Assembly (NCBI GenBank): GCA_963821345.1
Contig: CAWGDM010000012.1
Coordinates: forward strand, 186,001 to 250,000
Origin: WHSW01 sp963821345
GTDB taxonomy: Bacteria > Actinomycetota > Thermoleophilia > Solirubrobacterales > 70-9
Direction of reading: 5' to 3'
Length of the DNA: 64,000 nucleotides
Position numbers and translations under genes: made by a program. Of the stretch, positions 17,843 to 25,552 are shown in pieces (within the stretch, counting starts at the first letter, position 1; every line of letters begins with the position of its first letter). The notes beneath the pieces are model-generated. The model saw only the letters and a list, made by a program, of their open reading frames with translations, had not been told where the DNA came from and did not search any database.

Positions 17843-18784
17843 CTATTGCTGATCGGAGCGCTGTGACCACGGCGCGGCGACCGGGTCAACGCGGACGACG
17901 TCGGTATCGGCGTGCCGATCCTGGAAGCCGCGCTGGTTGTCGCGGGTGACGATGCCGAGCAATCCGAGTCCGAACGGGATCACGGCCACGACCAGGCCGA
18001 CGAGCCGGCGGCGGGCGACGCGCGGGCCGAGAACAGATGAGCCCTGGTGCTCGATCCGGATCGAGAGGAAGCGCATTCCCGGGGTCTGGCCGGCCAGCGA
18101 CCAGAACGTGAACAGGTAGAGACCACCGAAGACCAGCCAGGCTGTGGCGCCAAACACCCAGCCGGCGGTCGAAACGCCGTCGCTGCCGAACAGCGCGCTG
18201 AGCACGGCCGCGGCAAGCAGGAAGGCGGTGTTGAGGATCACCACGTCGATCAGGAAGGCGACCCCTCGCGTGACGAGGCCGACCGAGTCCGTCGGCGAGG
18301 TTCGGGGCTTGCCGATCAGCCGCCGCACGACTCGCTCGAGGCCGCCGTCGAAGCGGTCGGCGATCCTGCGGACCTGCCGCCCGAGGTCGGAGATCAGCCC
18401 CGCTCCCTGCGAGGCGATCGCCGCCCGCACCTCGGGCGCCTCGGCGATCCGCTCGACCAGCTTCTGGACCTCCTCGGAGGCGAGCAGCCGGTCCCAGGCG
18501 GTGTTGACGACCTCGGAGTCGAGCGCTCGGGCAGCCGCGCGCTCGACCGCCGGGCTGGAGAGCATCCGCTCGAACGATTCCTGGGCCGCGTCGGACTCGA
18601 GCACCCGGACGATCGCCCGCTCGACCGCCGGGCTCTCCAGGGCCCGCACGATCGCCTCCTCGGTCGCGCCCTCGACCGCCTGGTCGATCCCGGTCGCCGA
18701 GGCGATCCGGTCGCCGGCGCGCGCGCTGGCGCCGAGCAATCGCGCCGGCAGCCCTGGTCGCCTCGGTGGCCCAGCCTCGGACAT
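17843..18784 (-). CDS. RDD-family membrane protein with 13-residue repeats
   Basis: 313 residues from ATG 18784. Residues 48-125 hold six successive 13-residue repeats; residues ~165-300 are an RDD domain with three hydrophobic segments (GLVTRGVAFLIDVVILNTAF, then WVFGATAWLVFGGLYLFTFW, then LVGLVVAVIPFGLGLLGIV) and the marker TPGMRFLSIRI. RDD proteins are integral membrane proteins, some implicated in Na+ transport, most without known function. It ends 17 nt before the aldehyde dehydrogenase start and may be first in the operon. RDD assignment is firm; the repeat domain is unexplained. Confidence 0.85.
   Translation of the reverse strand: MSEAGPPRRPGLPARLLGASARAGDRIASATGIDQAVEGATEEAIVRALESPAVERAIVRVLESDAAQESFERMLSSPAVERAAARALDSEVVNTAWDRLLASEEVQKLVERIAEAPEVRAAIASQGAGLISDLGRQVRRIADRFDGGLERVVRRLIGKPRTSPTDSVGLVTRGVAFLIDVVILNTAFLLAAAVLSALFGSDGVSTAGWVFGATAWLVFGGLYLFTFWSLAGQTPGMRFLSIRIEHQGSSVLGPRVARRRLVGLVVAVIPFGLGLLGIVTRDNQRGFQDRHADTDVVRVDPVAAPWSQRSDQQ
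18410..18643 (-). repeat. six tandem 13-residue protein repeats (39-bp units)
   Basis: Within the RDD gene the protein reads ALESPAVERAIVR, VLESDAAQESFER, MLSSPAVERAAAR, ALDSEVVNTAWDR, LLASEEVQKLVER, IAEAPEVRAAIAS: six in-register 13-mers with a conserved hydrophobic at position 2, Val/Ala at 7 and Arg at 13. The DNA units are diverged, so this is an old protein repeat, probably helical. Confidence 0.85.
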
Positions 18785-18884
18785 CGCAACGATGGTCGCG
18801 CCCGGGGCGGTCGGAACCGCGACGGCGACTTGCACGTCCTCATGCACCGCTTGACGCCCAGCGGCCAGTGATGACACTCAGATC

Positions 18885-19772
18885 GTGGTGCGCTTGCTGG
18901 AACTCGCCTACGGTGTCTGCGTTCGCGCGCGCGAGCTCGCGGGCCCGCGCCGCGCCCAGCTGATGTTCGTGGTCCTCGCGGCGGTCGCGGTCGCCGTCGG
19001 GTTCGGCGCCCCGCGGCTCGGCCCGGGCGACGGCCTCGCGGGCTCGATCCCGGCTGCCTCCTCGGAGGCGATCGGGTCCTCGGCGCGGGCCGGCCCCGGC
19101 GAGTTCGAGCGGGCGAAGCCCGCGCCGGTGCCCGAGGAGGCCCCCGACCCCGGCCCGCCGCGCACCTCGTGCGGCGCCGTCGTCCACGTCGGCGACTCGA
19201 CCTCCGAGGGCCTGATCTCCGCCGACTACCTGCCCCACGCCCGCGACCGGATCGAGGCCCAGTACGCCCGCTACGGCGCCGCGCGGTCGCGGATGGAGAT
19301 CGAAGGGGCGACCTCCGTGGTGGAGTCCCTGGACGGGACCAACGCCTACGACGCGGCGAGCACCGTGATCGACAACGGCTACCGGGGCTGCTGGGTGATC
19401 GCGCTCGGGACCAACGACACCGCTGACGTCGACGCCGGCAGCGCGGTCGGCCTGCCCGAGCGGATCGACCGGATGATGTCGGTGATCGGCAACCGGCCTG
19501 TTCTCTGGCTGACGGTCAGGTCGCTGCTCGGAGGCGGCCCCTACTCGGCGCAGAACATGGAGGCGTTCAACCACGCCCTGCTCGCCGCCTGCGACGAGTA
19601 TCCGAACCTGCGCGTCTTCGACTGGGCCTCGGTGGTCAAGGACGAGTGGTTCATCGACGACGGCATCCACTTCACCTCGGCGGGCTACGCCGCCCGCGCG
19701 CACCGCACCGCGCGGGCGCTGGCACAGGCGTTCCCGGCCCAGGGCTCGAGCGGTAGCTGCGTAGTCGGCTGA
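18885..19772 (+). CDS. membrane-anchored SGNH hydrolase-like protein
   Basis: 295 residues, GTG start. One TM anchor near residues 27-44 (LMFVVLAAVAVAVGFGA), a Pro/Glu-rich linker, then an SGNH fold: block I VVHVGDSTSEG (nucleophile Ser), block III WVIALGTNDTAD, and block V DDGIHFTSAGYAARA with the Asp-x-x-His pair. Predicted to act outside the membrane, for example deacylating or acylating glycans or lipids. A 100-bp divergent gap separates it from the RDD gene. It is one of three SGNH proteins in the window. Substrate unknown. Confidence 0.82.
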   Translation: MVRLLELAYGVCVRARELAGPRRAQLMFVVLAAVAVAVGFGAPRLGPGDGLAGSIPAASSEAIGSSARAGPGEFERAKPAPVPEEAPDPGPPRTSCGAVVHVGDSTSEGLISADYLPHARDRIEAQYARYGAARSRMEIEGATSVVESLDGTNAYDAASTVIDNGYRGCWVIALGTNDTADVDAGSAVGLPERIDRMMSVIGNRPVLWLTVRSLLGGGPYSAQNMEAFNHALLAACDEYPNLRVFDWASVVKDEWFIDDGIHFTSAGYAARAHRTARALAQAFPAQGSSGSCVVG

Positions 19773-19792
19773 GGCTTGCGAGGATCGGCGCC

Positions 19793-20899
19793 GTGGTCAC
19801 CGCGATCGCCTCCGACCTGCACCTCGGCCTCGCCAGCCGCGCCGACATGCTGCGCCAGCGCCGCTTTCGCGAGCGGCTGCTGGAGGGGCTCGACGGGGTC
19901 GACCGGCTGGTGCTGCTCGGCGACGTGCTCGAGCTGCGCGACCGACCGCTGACCGAGGCGCTCGCGGCCGCCGAGCCGGTGCTGGCCGAGCTCGGCGCCG
20001 CGATCGGCGACGGCGAGCTGGTGATCGTCCCCGGCAACCACGACCACCACCTGATCGAGGCCTGGCTCGAGCGCCGCACGCTCGAGGGGGCGCCGCCGCT
20101 GGAGCTCGAGCAGCGAGGATCGTGTGAGGGGCTCGCGTTCGAGGCGCTGGCGGCGCTCGCCGCCCCCGCCAAGGTCGGCTTCGCCTACCCCGGGCTCTGG
20201 GTCCGCGACGACGTCTACGCGATCCACGGCCACTACCTCGATCGCCATCTGACCGTGCCGACGCTGGAGCGGCTCGGGGTCGGCGCGGTCGAGCGGGTGC
20301 TGGGCATGCCCACCCCCGCGCCCGACCCGCTGGCGCCGCCCGGCGAGGGCGAGGTGACCACGATCGGCGACTACGAGCGCGTGCAGACGCCCGTCTACGC
20401 GCTGCTCTACGGGCTCGCACAGGCGACGGTCGGCGAGCGCCGGGGCGGCGCCGATCCGTCGATGCGCCTCTGGCAGCTGATCGGCGGCGGCGAATCGCGC
20501 AGCGCCCGGATGCGCAGCTGGCTGCTGGGGTCGGTCGCCGTCCCGGGAGCGGTCGGGGTCGCCAATCGGCTCGGGCTCGGGCCGGTGCGCTCCGACCTCT
20601 CGGCCGGGGCGATCGGCCGCGCCGGCTTCCTGGCGATGGGCGACGTGGTCGAGCACCTCGGGATCGAGGCCGGCCACGTTGTCTTCGGCCACACCCATCG
20701 CCGCGGAACCGAGCGGCACGGCTCGACCACGCTCATGAACACCGGCAGCTGGGTCCACTCCCCCGGGCTGCTGGGCGAGACCGCCGCGGTCAGCCCCTAC
20801 TGGCCGGGGTCGATCTGCATCGTCGGCGACCAGGGCGAGCCCGAGCTTCGCCACCTTCTCGACGACCTCAGCCGCGACGAGCTCGCCGGGCTAGGCTGA
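19793..20899 (+). CDS. metallophosphoesterase
   Basis: 368 residues. The calcineurin-like metal-binding motifs are present in order: SDLHLG (DxH), LLGDVLEL (GD motif, with Glu where the canonical second Asp sits), VPGNHDHH (GNHD/E), AIHGHYLD, and VVFGHTHRRG (GHxH). The GNHDHH plus GHTH arrangement recalls UDP-2,3-diacylglucosamine hydrolase-like phosphoesterases, but the size is larger and no lipid A would be expected in this organism. No signal peptide, so cytoplasmic. It follows the SGNH gene by 20 nt and is followed after 4 nt by the coiled-coil protein. Confidence 0.85.
   Translation: MVTAIASDLHLGLASRADMLRQRRFRERLLEGLDGVDRLVLLGDVLELRDRPLTEALAAAEPVLAELGAAIGDGELVIVPGNHDHHLIEAWLERRTLEGAPPLELEQRGSCEGLAFEALAALAAPAKVGFAYPGLWVRDDVYAIHGHYLDRHLTVPTLERLGVGAVERVLGMPTPAPDPLAPPGEGEVTTIGDYERVQTPVYALLYGLAQATVGERRGGADPSMRLWQLIGGGESRSARMRSWLLGSVAVPGAVGVANRLGLGPVRSDLSAGAIGRAGFLAMGDVVEHLGIEAGHVVFGHTHRRGTERHGSTTLMNTGSWVHSPGLLGETAAVSPYWPGSICIVGDQGEPELRHLLDDLSRDELAGLG
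20892..20897 (+). promoter_or_regulatory. -10-like TAGGCT before coiled-coil gene
   Basis: TAGGCT ends 6 nt before the ATG at 20904, overlapping the end of the phosphoesterase gene. Same spacing as at 1362-1374. Confidence 0.45.
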
Positions 20900-20903
20900 G
20901 CCG

Positions 20904-21371
20904 ATGAGCCTGATCACCGCGCCGTTCGAGATCCCGGCCCGCCTGATCCAGCGGACGATCGACGACGTCGCCGCGATCGCCACCGTCGCCCGCGAGCTGC
21001 CGACCCGCCTCGACGACCTCAACGCCCGCGCCGACCGGGTCCAGGAGCAGCTCGACCGGGCGCTCGGCCTGGGCGAGACGATCGCCGACAACAGCACCGC
21101 GATGGTCGCGATGGCGGAGCGGATCGAGTCCCGCGGGGCCTCGATGATCGAGCTCGGCGAGCGGATGATCGAGCTCGGCAACGCGGTGATGACGCAATCG
21201 AACGTGATCGCCGACACCGCCAAGGAGGTGGCCGACCGCGGCGCCGAGGTGGCGGCGGCGCTGCCGACGCTCGAACGCGCGGTCTCGCTCGCGACCCCGC
21301 TCGAGGGCGCGGTCGAGCGGCTCGGCCGGGCGATCGACCGCATTCCCGGCGGTCGCCCGCGCCCAGAGTAG
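20904..21371 (+). CDS. coiled-coil protein, unknown function
   Basis: 155 residues, largely alpha-helical with heptad-like hydrophobics from about residue 25 to 125 (LPTRLDDLNARADRVQEQLD, then repeated MIELGERMIELGN). No TM and no catalytic motif. The pattern resembles phasin-like or methyl-accepting-type helical bundles without the signature residues. It lies between a phosphoesterase and a MerR regulator. Function unknown. Confidence 0.7.
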   Translation: MSLITAPFEIPARLIQRTIDDVAAIATVARELPTRLDDLNARADRVQEQLDRALGLGETIADNSTAMVAMAERIESRGASMIELGERMIELGNAVMTQSNVIADTAKEVADRGAEVAAALPTLERAVSLATPLEGAVERLGRAIDRIPGGRPRPE

Positions 21372-21403
21372 ATCTGACACCGGGCGATGTTCCATGGCGC
21401 CCG

Positions 21404-21409
21404 TAGACT
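21404..21409 (+). promoter_or_regulatory. -10-like TAGACT before MerR gene
   Basis: TAGACT ends 9 nt before the ATG at 21419; no Shine-Dalgarno sequence is visible in between, consistent with a leaderless or nearly leaderless mRNA. Confidence 0.45.
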
Positions 21410-21418
21410 CGGGCCCGA

Positions 21419-22165
21419 ATGGCCGCTCAGTCAGACCAGCGGACGATCGACGAGCTCGCCCGGCGGACCGGGATGACGGTCCGCAACATCCGCGCGCATC
21501 AGTCGCGGGGGCTGCTGCCGCCTCCCGAGGTCAAGGGCCGCACCGGGTTCTACGGCTCGGAGCACGAGCAGCGGATCAACCTGATTCGCGAGCTGCAGGC
21601 CGACGGCTTCAAGCTCGAGGCAATCGGCCGCCTGCTCGACTCCGCCGGCGGCTCGAGCGAGGAGGTGCTGCGCTTCACCCGCGCGGTCAAGGCCCCGTTC
21701 GAGGACGAACAGCCGCAGATCGTCAGCGCCGCCGAGCTCGCCGAGCGCTGGGAGGCCGGCGAGGCAGCGCCCGCGCTGCTGCGCAAGGCCGAGCGGCTCG
21801 GGATCCTGCGGCCGCTGCCCGACGGCAACTTCGAGGAGCTCTCGCCGCGGCTCGGGCGGGCGAGCGCCGAGCTCGCCTCGCTCGGCATCCCGGCCGAGGC
21901 GGCACTCGACGTCGCCTCAGAACTTCGCAAGCACTCCGACGCGGTCGCCAAGACCTTCGCCAACCTCTTCATCCGTCAGATCTGGCGGCCGTTCGAGGAG
22001 CGCGGCAGTCCGGAGAACGACCTGCCCGCCGTCCGTGACGCGATCGAGCGGCTGCGCCCGCTCGCCTCCGACGCCCTGCTGGCGATGTTCCAGCTGGTGA
22101 TGACCGAGGTGGTCGAGGAGCGAATCGGGCGCGAGGTCGAGCGGATCCAGAAGCGGCGTCGCTAG
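21419..22165 (+). CDS. MerR-family transcriptional regulator
   Basis: 248 residues. Residues ~8-75 form the winged helix: RTIDELARRTGMTVRNIRAH, then GLLPPPEVKGRTGFYGSEHE, with the MerR landmark of a turn followed by RxYxxxH-like residues. There are no metal-binding cysteines, so it is not a metal sensor of the classic kind. The C-terminal ~170 residues are a helical domain with two repeats around LASLGIPAEAALDVASELRK. It converges with the alpha/beta hydrolase gene, overlapping it by 4 bp. Ligand and targets unknown. Confidence 0.88.
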   Translation: MAAQSDQRTIDELARRTGMTVRNIRAHQSRGLLPPPEVKGRTGFYGSEHEQRINLIRELQADGFKLEAIGRLLDSAGGSSEEVLRFTRAVKAPFEDEQPQIVSAAELAERWEAGEAAPALLRKAERLGILRPLPDGNFEELSPRLGRASAELASLGIPAEAALDVASELRKHSDAVAKTFANLFIRQIWRPFEERGSPENDLPAVRDAIERLRPLASDALLAMFQLVMTEVVEERIGREVERIQKRRR

Positions 22166-23072
22166 GCGATCGTCGGCGCGCCGCGGTCGATCAACCGGTC
22201 GCGCATGCTCTCGGTGTCGAGCTCGGCGGGCTCGGTCTCGGCGATGAACTGGGCGAGCAGCCGCGCGAACTCGTATGGGCGCTCCAGCTGCGGGAAGTGG
22301 CCGACGCCCTCGAGCAGCTCGAACCGGCTGCCCGGCATCAGCTCGTGGGCGTTGCGCCCGTGTTCGACCGGGATGATCGGGTCGCCCGCGCCCCAGACCA
22401 GCAACGAGGGCAGCTCCTCGGTCAGGTAGAGACGGTCGAGCGCCGAGACCCGCTGGCCGCCCGGGGTCGAGCACCGCGCGCATCGTCTCGATGAACGCCG
22501 AGCGCGCCTCGGCCTCGCCGAGCGAGGCGAAGCCGCGGGCGACCTCGGCCAGGTCGGTGCCGACCTGGAGCTTGAGGACCCCGAGCATCCGCGCGACGGT
22601 CTCGCCGGCGCCGAGCACGCGGTCGTGAACCAGCCAGCGGCATCACCCATTCCGAGCCGGGCAGGGTCGACGCCCGCAGCAGCGGGTGCACCTCGCGGCC
22701 GAGCCCGCCGCTGGAGACCAGGACGAGGCGCTCGCAGCGCTCCGGGAACTGGTAGGCGAACTGCATCGCGATCCCACCGCCGAGCGAGTGGCCGACGACC
22801 GTGGCGCGGTCGTGGCCGAGGGCGACCATGGTGTCGCGGACGGCGCTCGCATAGGCGCCGAGCGAGTAGTCGCCGCGGGGCTTCGCCGACTCGCCGTGAC
22901 CGAGCAGGTCCGGGGCGACGACGTGGTGATCGGCGGCCAGGTACTGGATCGCCGGGTCCCACTGGTCGGAGCGGCCGGTGATCCCGTGGATGAGGACGAT
23001 GAGCGGTCCGTCACCGGCCTCGCGATAGGCGACGCGGTGACCGTGCAGCATGATTTCGTTGAGCTTTGACAT
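22162..23072 (-). CDS. alpha/beta hydrolase, two frameshifts
   Basis: Starts at ATG 23072 (MSKLNEIMLHGHRVAYREAG) and shows HGITGRSDQWD, DLLGHGESAKP, the nucleophile elbow VVGHSLGGG, then changes frame near 22632-22645 and again near 22455-22470, before ending with LLVWGAGDPIIPVEH (acid) and LEGVGHFPQLERP (catalytic His). Read across the shifts it is a normal ~300-residue hydrolase with every conserved element, so the breaks are probably sequence errors; both lie next to short G/C runs. It is divergent from the acyl-CoA dehydrogenase. Substrate unknown. Confidence 0.75.
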
Positions 23073-23154
23073 CGTCTTCGGTAACCCTTACCCTGAATGA
23101 TGTTACATAAGCAAGTGTCACCTTGATCACACGACGCAAGGAGCGCGCAGAACC
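23073..23154 (+). promoter_or_regulatory. divergent promoter region, hydrolase / acyl-CoA dehydrogenase
   Basis: An unusually AT-rich 82-bp gap. It contains TGTTACAT, AGTGTCACC and GATCACAC, half-sites loosely resembling the GTGTCACAC block at 7207 and 10847. AAGGAG at 23138-23143 is the ribosome-binding site for the GTG at 23155. The operator reading is weak. Confidence 0.35.
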
Positions 23155-24474
23155 GTGAACGCAACCGCCGAAGGGCTCGTCGAACAGGCGATCGCCGGGT
23201 CAGACCAGGACTCCTCCCCGACCTTTTCGCTCGAGCTGACCCAGGACCAGAAGGACATCCGCGAGTGGGTGCACGGCTTCGCCGCCGACGTCGTCCGGCC
23301 CGCCGCCGCCGAGTGGGACGAGCGCGAGGAGACGCCGTGGCCGGTGATCCAGGAGGCCGCCAAGATCGGCCTCTACGGCTACGAGGGCCTGGCCCAGTTC
23401 TGGTTCGACGAGTCCGGGCTGACGCTGCCGATCGTCAACGAGGAGCTGTTCTGGGGCGACGCCGGGATCGGGATGTCGATCATGGGCACCTCGCTCGCGG
23501 TCGCCGCGATCTTCGGCCAGGGAACGCCCGAGCAGATGGCCGAGTGGATCCAGCGGTGCTTCGGCACCCCGGAGGACCCGAAGGTCGCCTCCTTCTGCTC
23601 CTCCGAGCCCGACGCCGGCTCCGACGTCTCGGCGATCCGCACCAACGCCAAGTACGACGAGGCCGCCGACGAGTGGGTGATCAACGGCCAGAAGGCCTGG
23701 GCCACCAACGGCGGGATCGCCGACGTTCACGTCGTGATCGCCTCCGTCGACCGCGAGCTCGGCTCGCGCGGCCACGCCGCCTTCATCGTCCCCCCCAAAA
23801 CCAAGGGCCTCGAGCAGGGCGCGAAGGTCAAGAAGCACGGTATCCGCGCCTCGCACACCGCCGACGTCCACCTCGACGACTGCCGGGTACCCGGCTCGTG
23901 CCTGCTCGGTGGCAAGGAGAAGCTCGACGAGCGCCTCGCCCGGGTGCGCGAGGGCAAGAAGGGCCAGTCGCAGGCGGCGATGCAGACCTTCGAGGCGAGC
24001 CGGCCGGTGGTCGGCTCGCAGGCGCTCGGGATCGCCCGCGCCGCCTACGAGTACGCGCGCGACTACGCCAAGGAACGCGAGCAGTTCGGCAAGGCGATCA
24101 TCGAGAACCAGGCGATCGCCTTCACCCTCGCCGACATGGCGACCGAGATCGATGCCGCCCGGCTGCTGGTCTGGCGCGCCGCCTGGATGGGGCGCAACCA
24201 GATCCCGTTCAAGAATGCCGAGGGCTCGATGTCGAAGGTGAAGGCGGGCGAGGTCGCCACCTGGGTGACCGAGCGCGCGATCCAGATCCTTGGCGGCAAC
24301 GGGTACACGCGCGAGTTCCCGGTCGAGCGGATGCACCGCGACGCGAAGATCTACGACATCTTCGAGGGCACCGCCGAGATCCAGCGATTGGTGATCTCGC
24401 GGGCGATCTCGGGTGTGCAGGTCGGTAGGCGGAGCGAAGCGAAGCCGAGCCGCGCCGCGTTGAGGCCTGCTTGA
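23155..24474 (+). CDS. acyl-CoA dehydrogenase
   Basis: 439 residues from GTG 23155. Family landmarks: FCSSEPDAGSDVSAIRT and INGQKAWATNGG (FAD/substrate region), YAKEREQFGKAIIENQAIAF, QILGGNGYTREFPVERMHRD, and IFEGTAEIQRLVISR, whose Glu is the expected catalytic base. This is the alpha,beta-desaturating flavoenzyme of beta-oxidation or of branched-chain/aromatic acyl-CoA breakdown. Chain length cannot be read. Its stop TGA overlaps the TTG that starts the SCP2-like gene, so the two are coupled. The last ~20 residues are an atypical basic extension. Confidence 0.92.
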   Translation: MNATAEGLVEQAIAGSDQDSSPTFSLELTQDQKDIREWVHGFAADVVRPAAAEWDEREETPWPVIQEAAKIGLYGYEGLAQFWFDESGLTLPIVNEELFWGDAGIGMSIMGTSLAVAAIFGQGTPEQMAEWIQRCFGTPEDPKVASFCSSEPDAGSDVSAIRTNAKYDEAADEWVINGQKAWATNGGIADVHVVIASVDRELGSRGHAAFIVPPKTKGLEQGAKVKKHGIRASHTADVHLDDCRVPGSCLLGGKEKLDERLARVREGKKGQSQAAMQTFEASRPVVGSQALGIARAAYEYARDYAKEREQFGKAIIENQAIAFTLADMATEIDAARLLVWRAAWMGRNQIPFKNAEGSMSKVKAGEVATWVTERAIQILGGNGYTREFPVERMHRDAKIYDIFEGTAEIQRLVISRAISGVQVGRRSEAKPSRAALRPA

Positions 24475-24895
24475 TAAGCGCCGAGGTCGATCCGACCACG
24501 GTCGACGCCGACGAGCTGGCGCGACATGGGCCAGGCCACCGACGAGCAGCTCGGCGAACTGATGGCCGGCGAGCTTCGCGGTCAGATCCTCGCCGAGATC
24601 TTCCGCCGCATGTCGGCGCACTTCCGCGCCGACTCCGCCCGCGCACCGAGGCGGTGATCCACTGGCGGATCGGCGGCGGCCTCGACGAGTACGAGACCGT
24701 GATCAGCGGCGGCACCTGCGAGGTCCACGAGGGCTTCGAGTCGGATGAGCCGGGTCACGTTCACGATCGGCGGCGGCGACTTCCTCAGCTGGTTACCGGA
24801 AACGCCGCCGGGCCGATGCTGTTCATGAGCGGCAAGCTGACGATCTCCGCGACATGATGTCGCCGCCTCGGCCGCCTCGCTGTTCACGATCTCGA
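24471..24895 (+). pseudogene. SCP2 sterol-carrier-like protein, broken by several frameshifts
   Basis: The region can be read only by switching frame about five times (near 24525, 24650, 24754, 24795 and 24850). The pieces line up as one protein: DPTTVDADELAR, MGQATDEQLGELMAGELRGQ, AEIFRRMSAHFRAD, EAVIHWRIGGGLDEYETVIS, VTFTIGGGDF, QLVTGNAAGPMLFMSGKLTI, and GDMM then AASAASLFTI. This is the order of an SCP2 lipid-transfer domain. Residues are intact, which suggests clustered sequencing errors; true gene death is the alternative. TTG at 24471 overlaps the dehydrogenase stop. The 3' end is uncertain and runs into the convergent SGNH gene. Confidence 0.65.
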
Positions 24896-25485
24896 GGGCT
24901 GGCGTGCCGCTCCGTGCGGTGGGGCGGCGGCAGGTGCTTGAGCGGCTGTTTGAGCAGCTTCGCGAACGCGTCGGCGCCCTCGAAGGTCAGGTGCAGGCCG
25001 TCGGGCTGAAACCAGCCCGAGTGCCCGGCGCTGTACTTGACCCAGTCGAGCAGGGCGATCCGGTGCTTGTGCTTCTTCGCCTCACTGCGGACGACATCGG
25101 CGTCGTGGCCGGCGCCGCCGCCGAGCTCCCTCGGCGTCACCAGCCCGAGGGTGCGCTTCTTGCCGACCAGGTCGAGCGCCTCGTGGACGTCCTCCTTGGT
25201 GATCACGCCGTCAGCGCCGAGCGCGATCACGACCAGACGCGGCGGCTTCTTCAGGCCGCGAATCACGCCCAGTCCCTCGGCCCACTGGCGGCAGCCGCGA
25301 GCGTTGGCGCGGTAGCCCTCCTGGGCCAGCTCGGGCAGCGCCAGCAGCATCGAGGAGTCGCCGATCGCGATCGGCGCCCGGCCGAGGTTGACGTCCTTGC
25401 GGGGCTTGACCTGCTCCACCCCACCGCAGGACGCGCTCGCGATCCCGGCGCCGAGCGCCAGCAGCGCGAGCAATTGAACTAGCAT
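24823..25485 (-). CDS. secreted SGNH-like protein
   Basis: 220 residues from ATG 25485. An N-terminal hydrophobic segment (MLVQLLALLALGAGIASASC) looks like a signal peptide, possibly a weak lipobox. Then block I PIAIGDSSMLLALPELA with the Ser nucleophile, a strand LVVIALGADGVITKED in the place of the GxND block, and SGWFQPDGLHLTFEGADAF with the Asp-x-x-His pair. The basic tail after residue ~195 runs over the end of the SCP2-like gene. It is divergent from, and 67 bp from, the MBOAT gene, so it may work with it in surface acylation. Confidence 0.75.
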   Translation of the reverse strand: MLVQLLALLALGAGIASASCGGVEQVKPRKDVNLGRAPIAIGDSSMLLALPELAQEGYRANARGCRQWAEGLGVIRGLKKPPRLVVIALGADGVITKEDVHEALDLVGKKRTLGLVTPRELGGGAGHDADVVRSEAKKHKHRIALLDWVKYSAGHSGWFQPDGLHLTFEGADAFAKLLKQPLKHLPPPHRTERHASPRDREQRGGRGGDIMSRRSSACRS

Positions 25486-25552
25486 CGCCGCTCGTTTCAA
25501 GGGGGGAAAACTACCCGACGCCGGGGCCCCCCTCACGCCCTTCCCCCAGTAG

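Noticed and set aside
15084..17852. A 922-codon plus-strand reading opposite the aldehyde dehydrogenase/alcohol oxidase
   Set aside because: Composition is typical of high-GC antisense shadow; the minus strand carries complete catalytic motifs.
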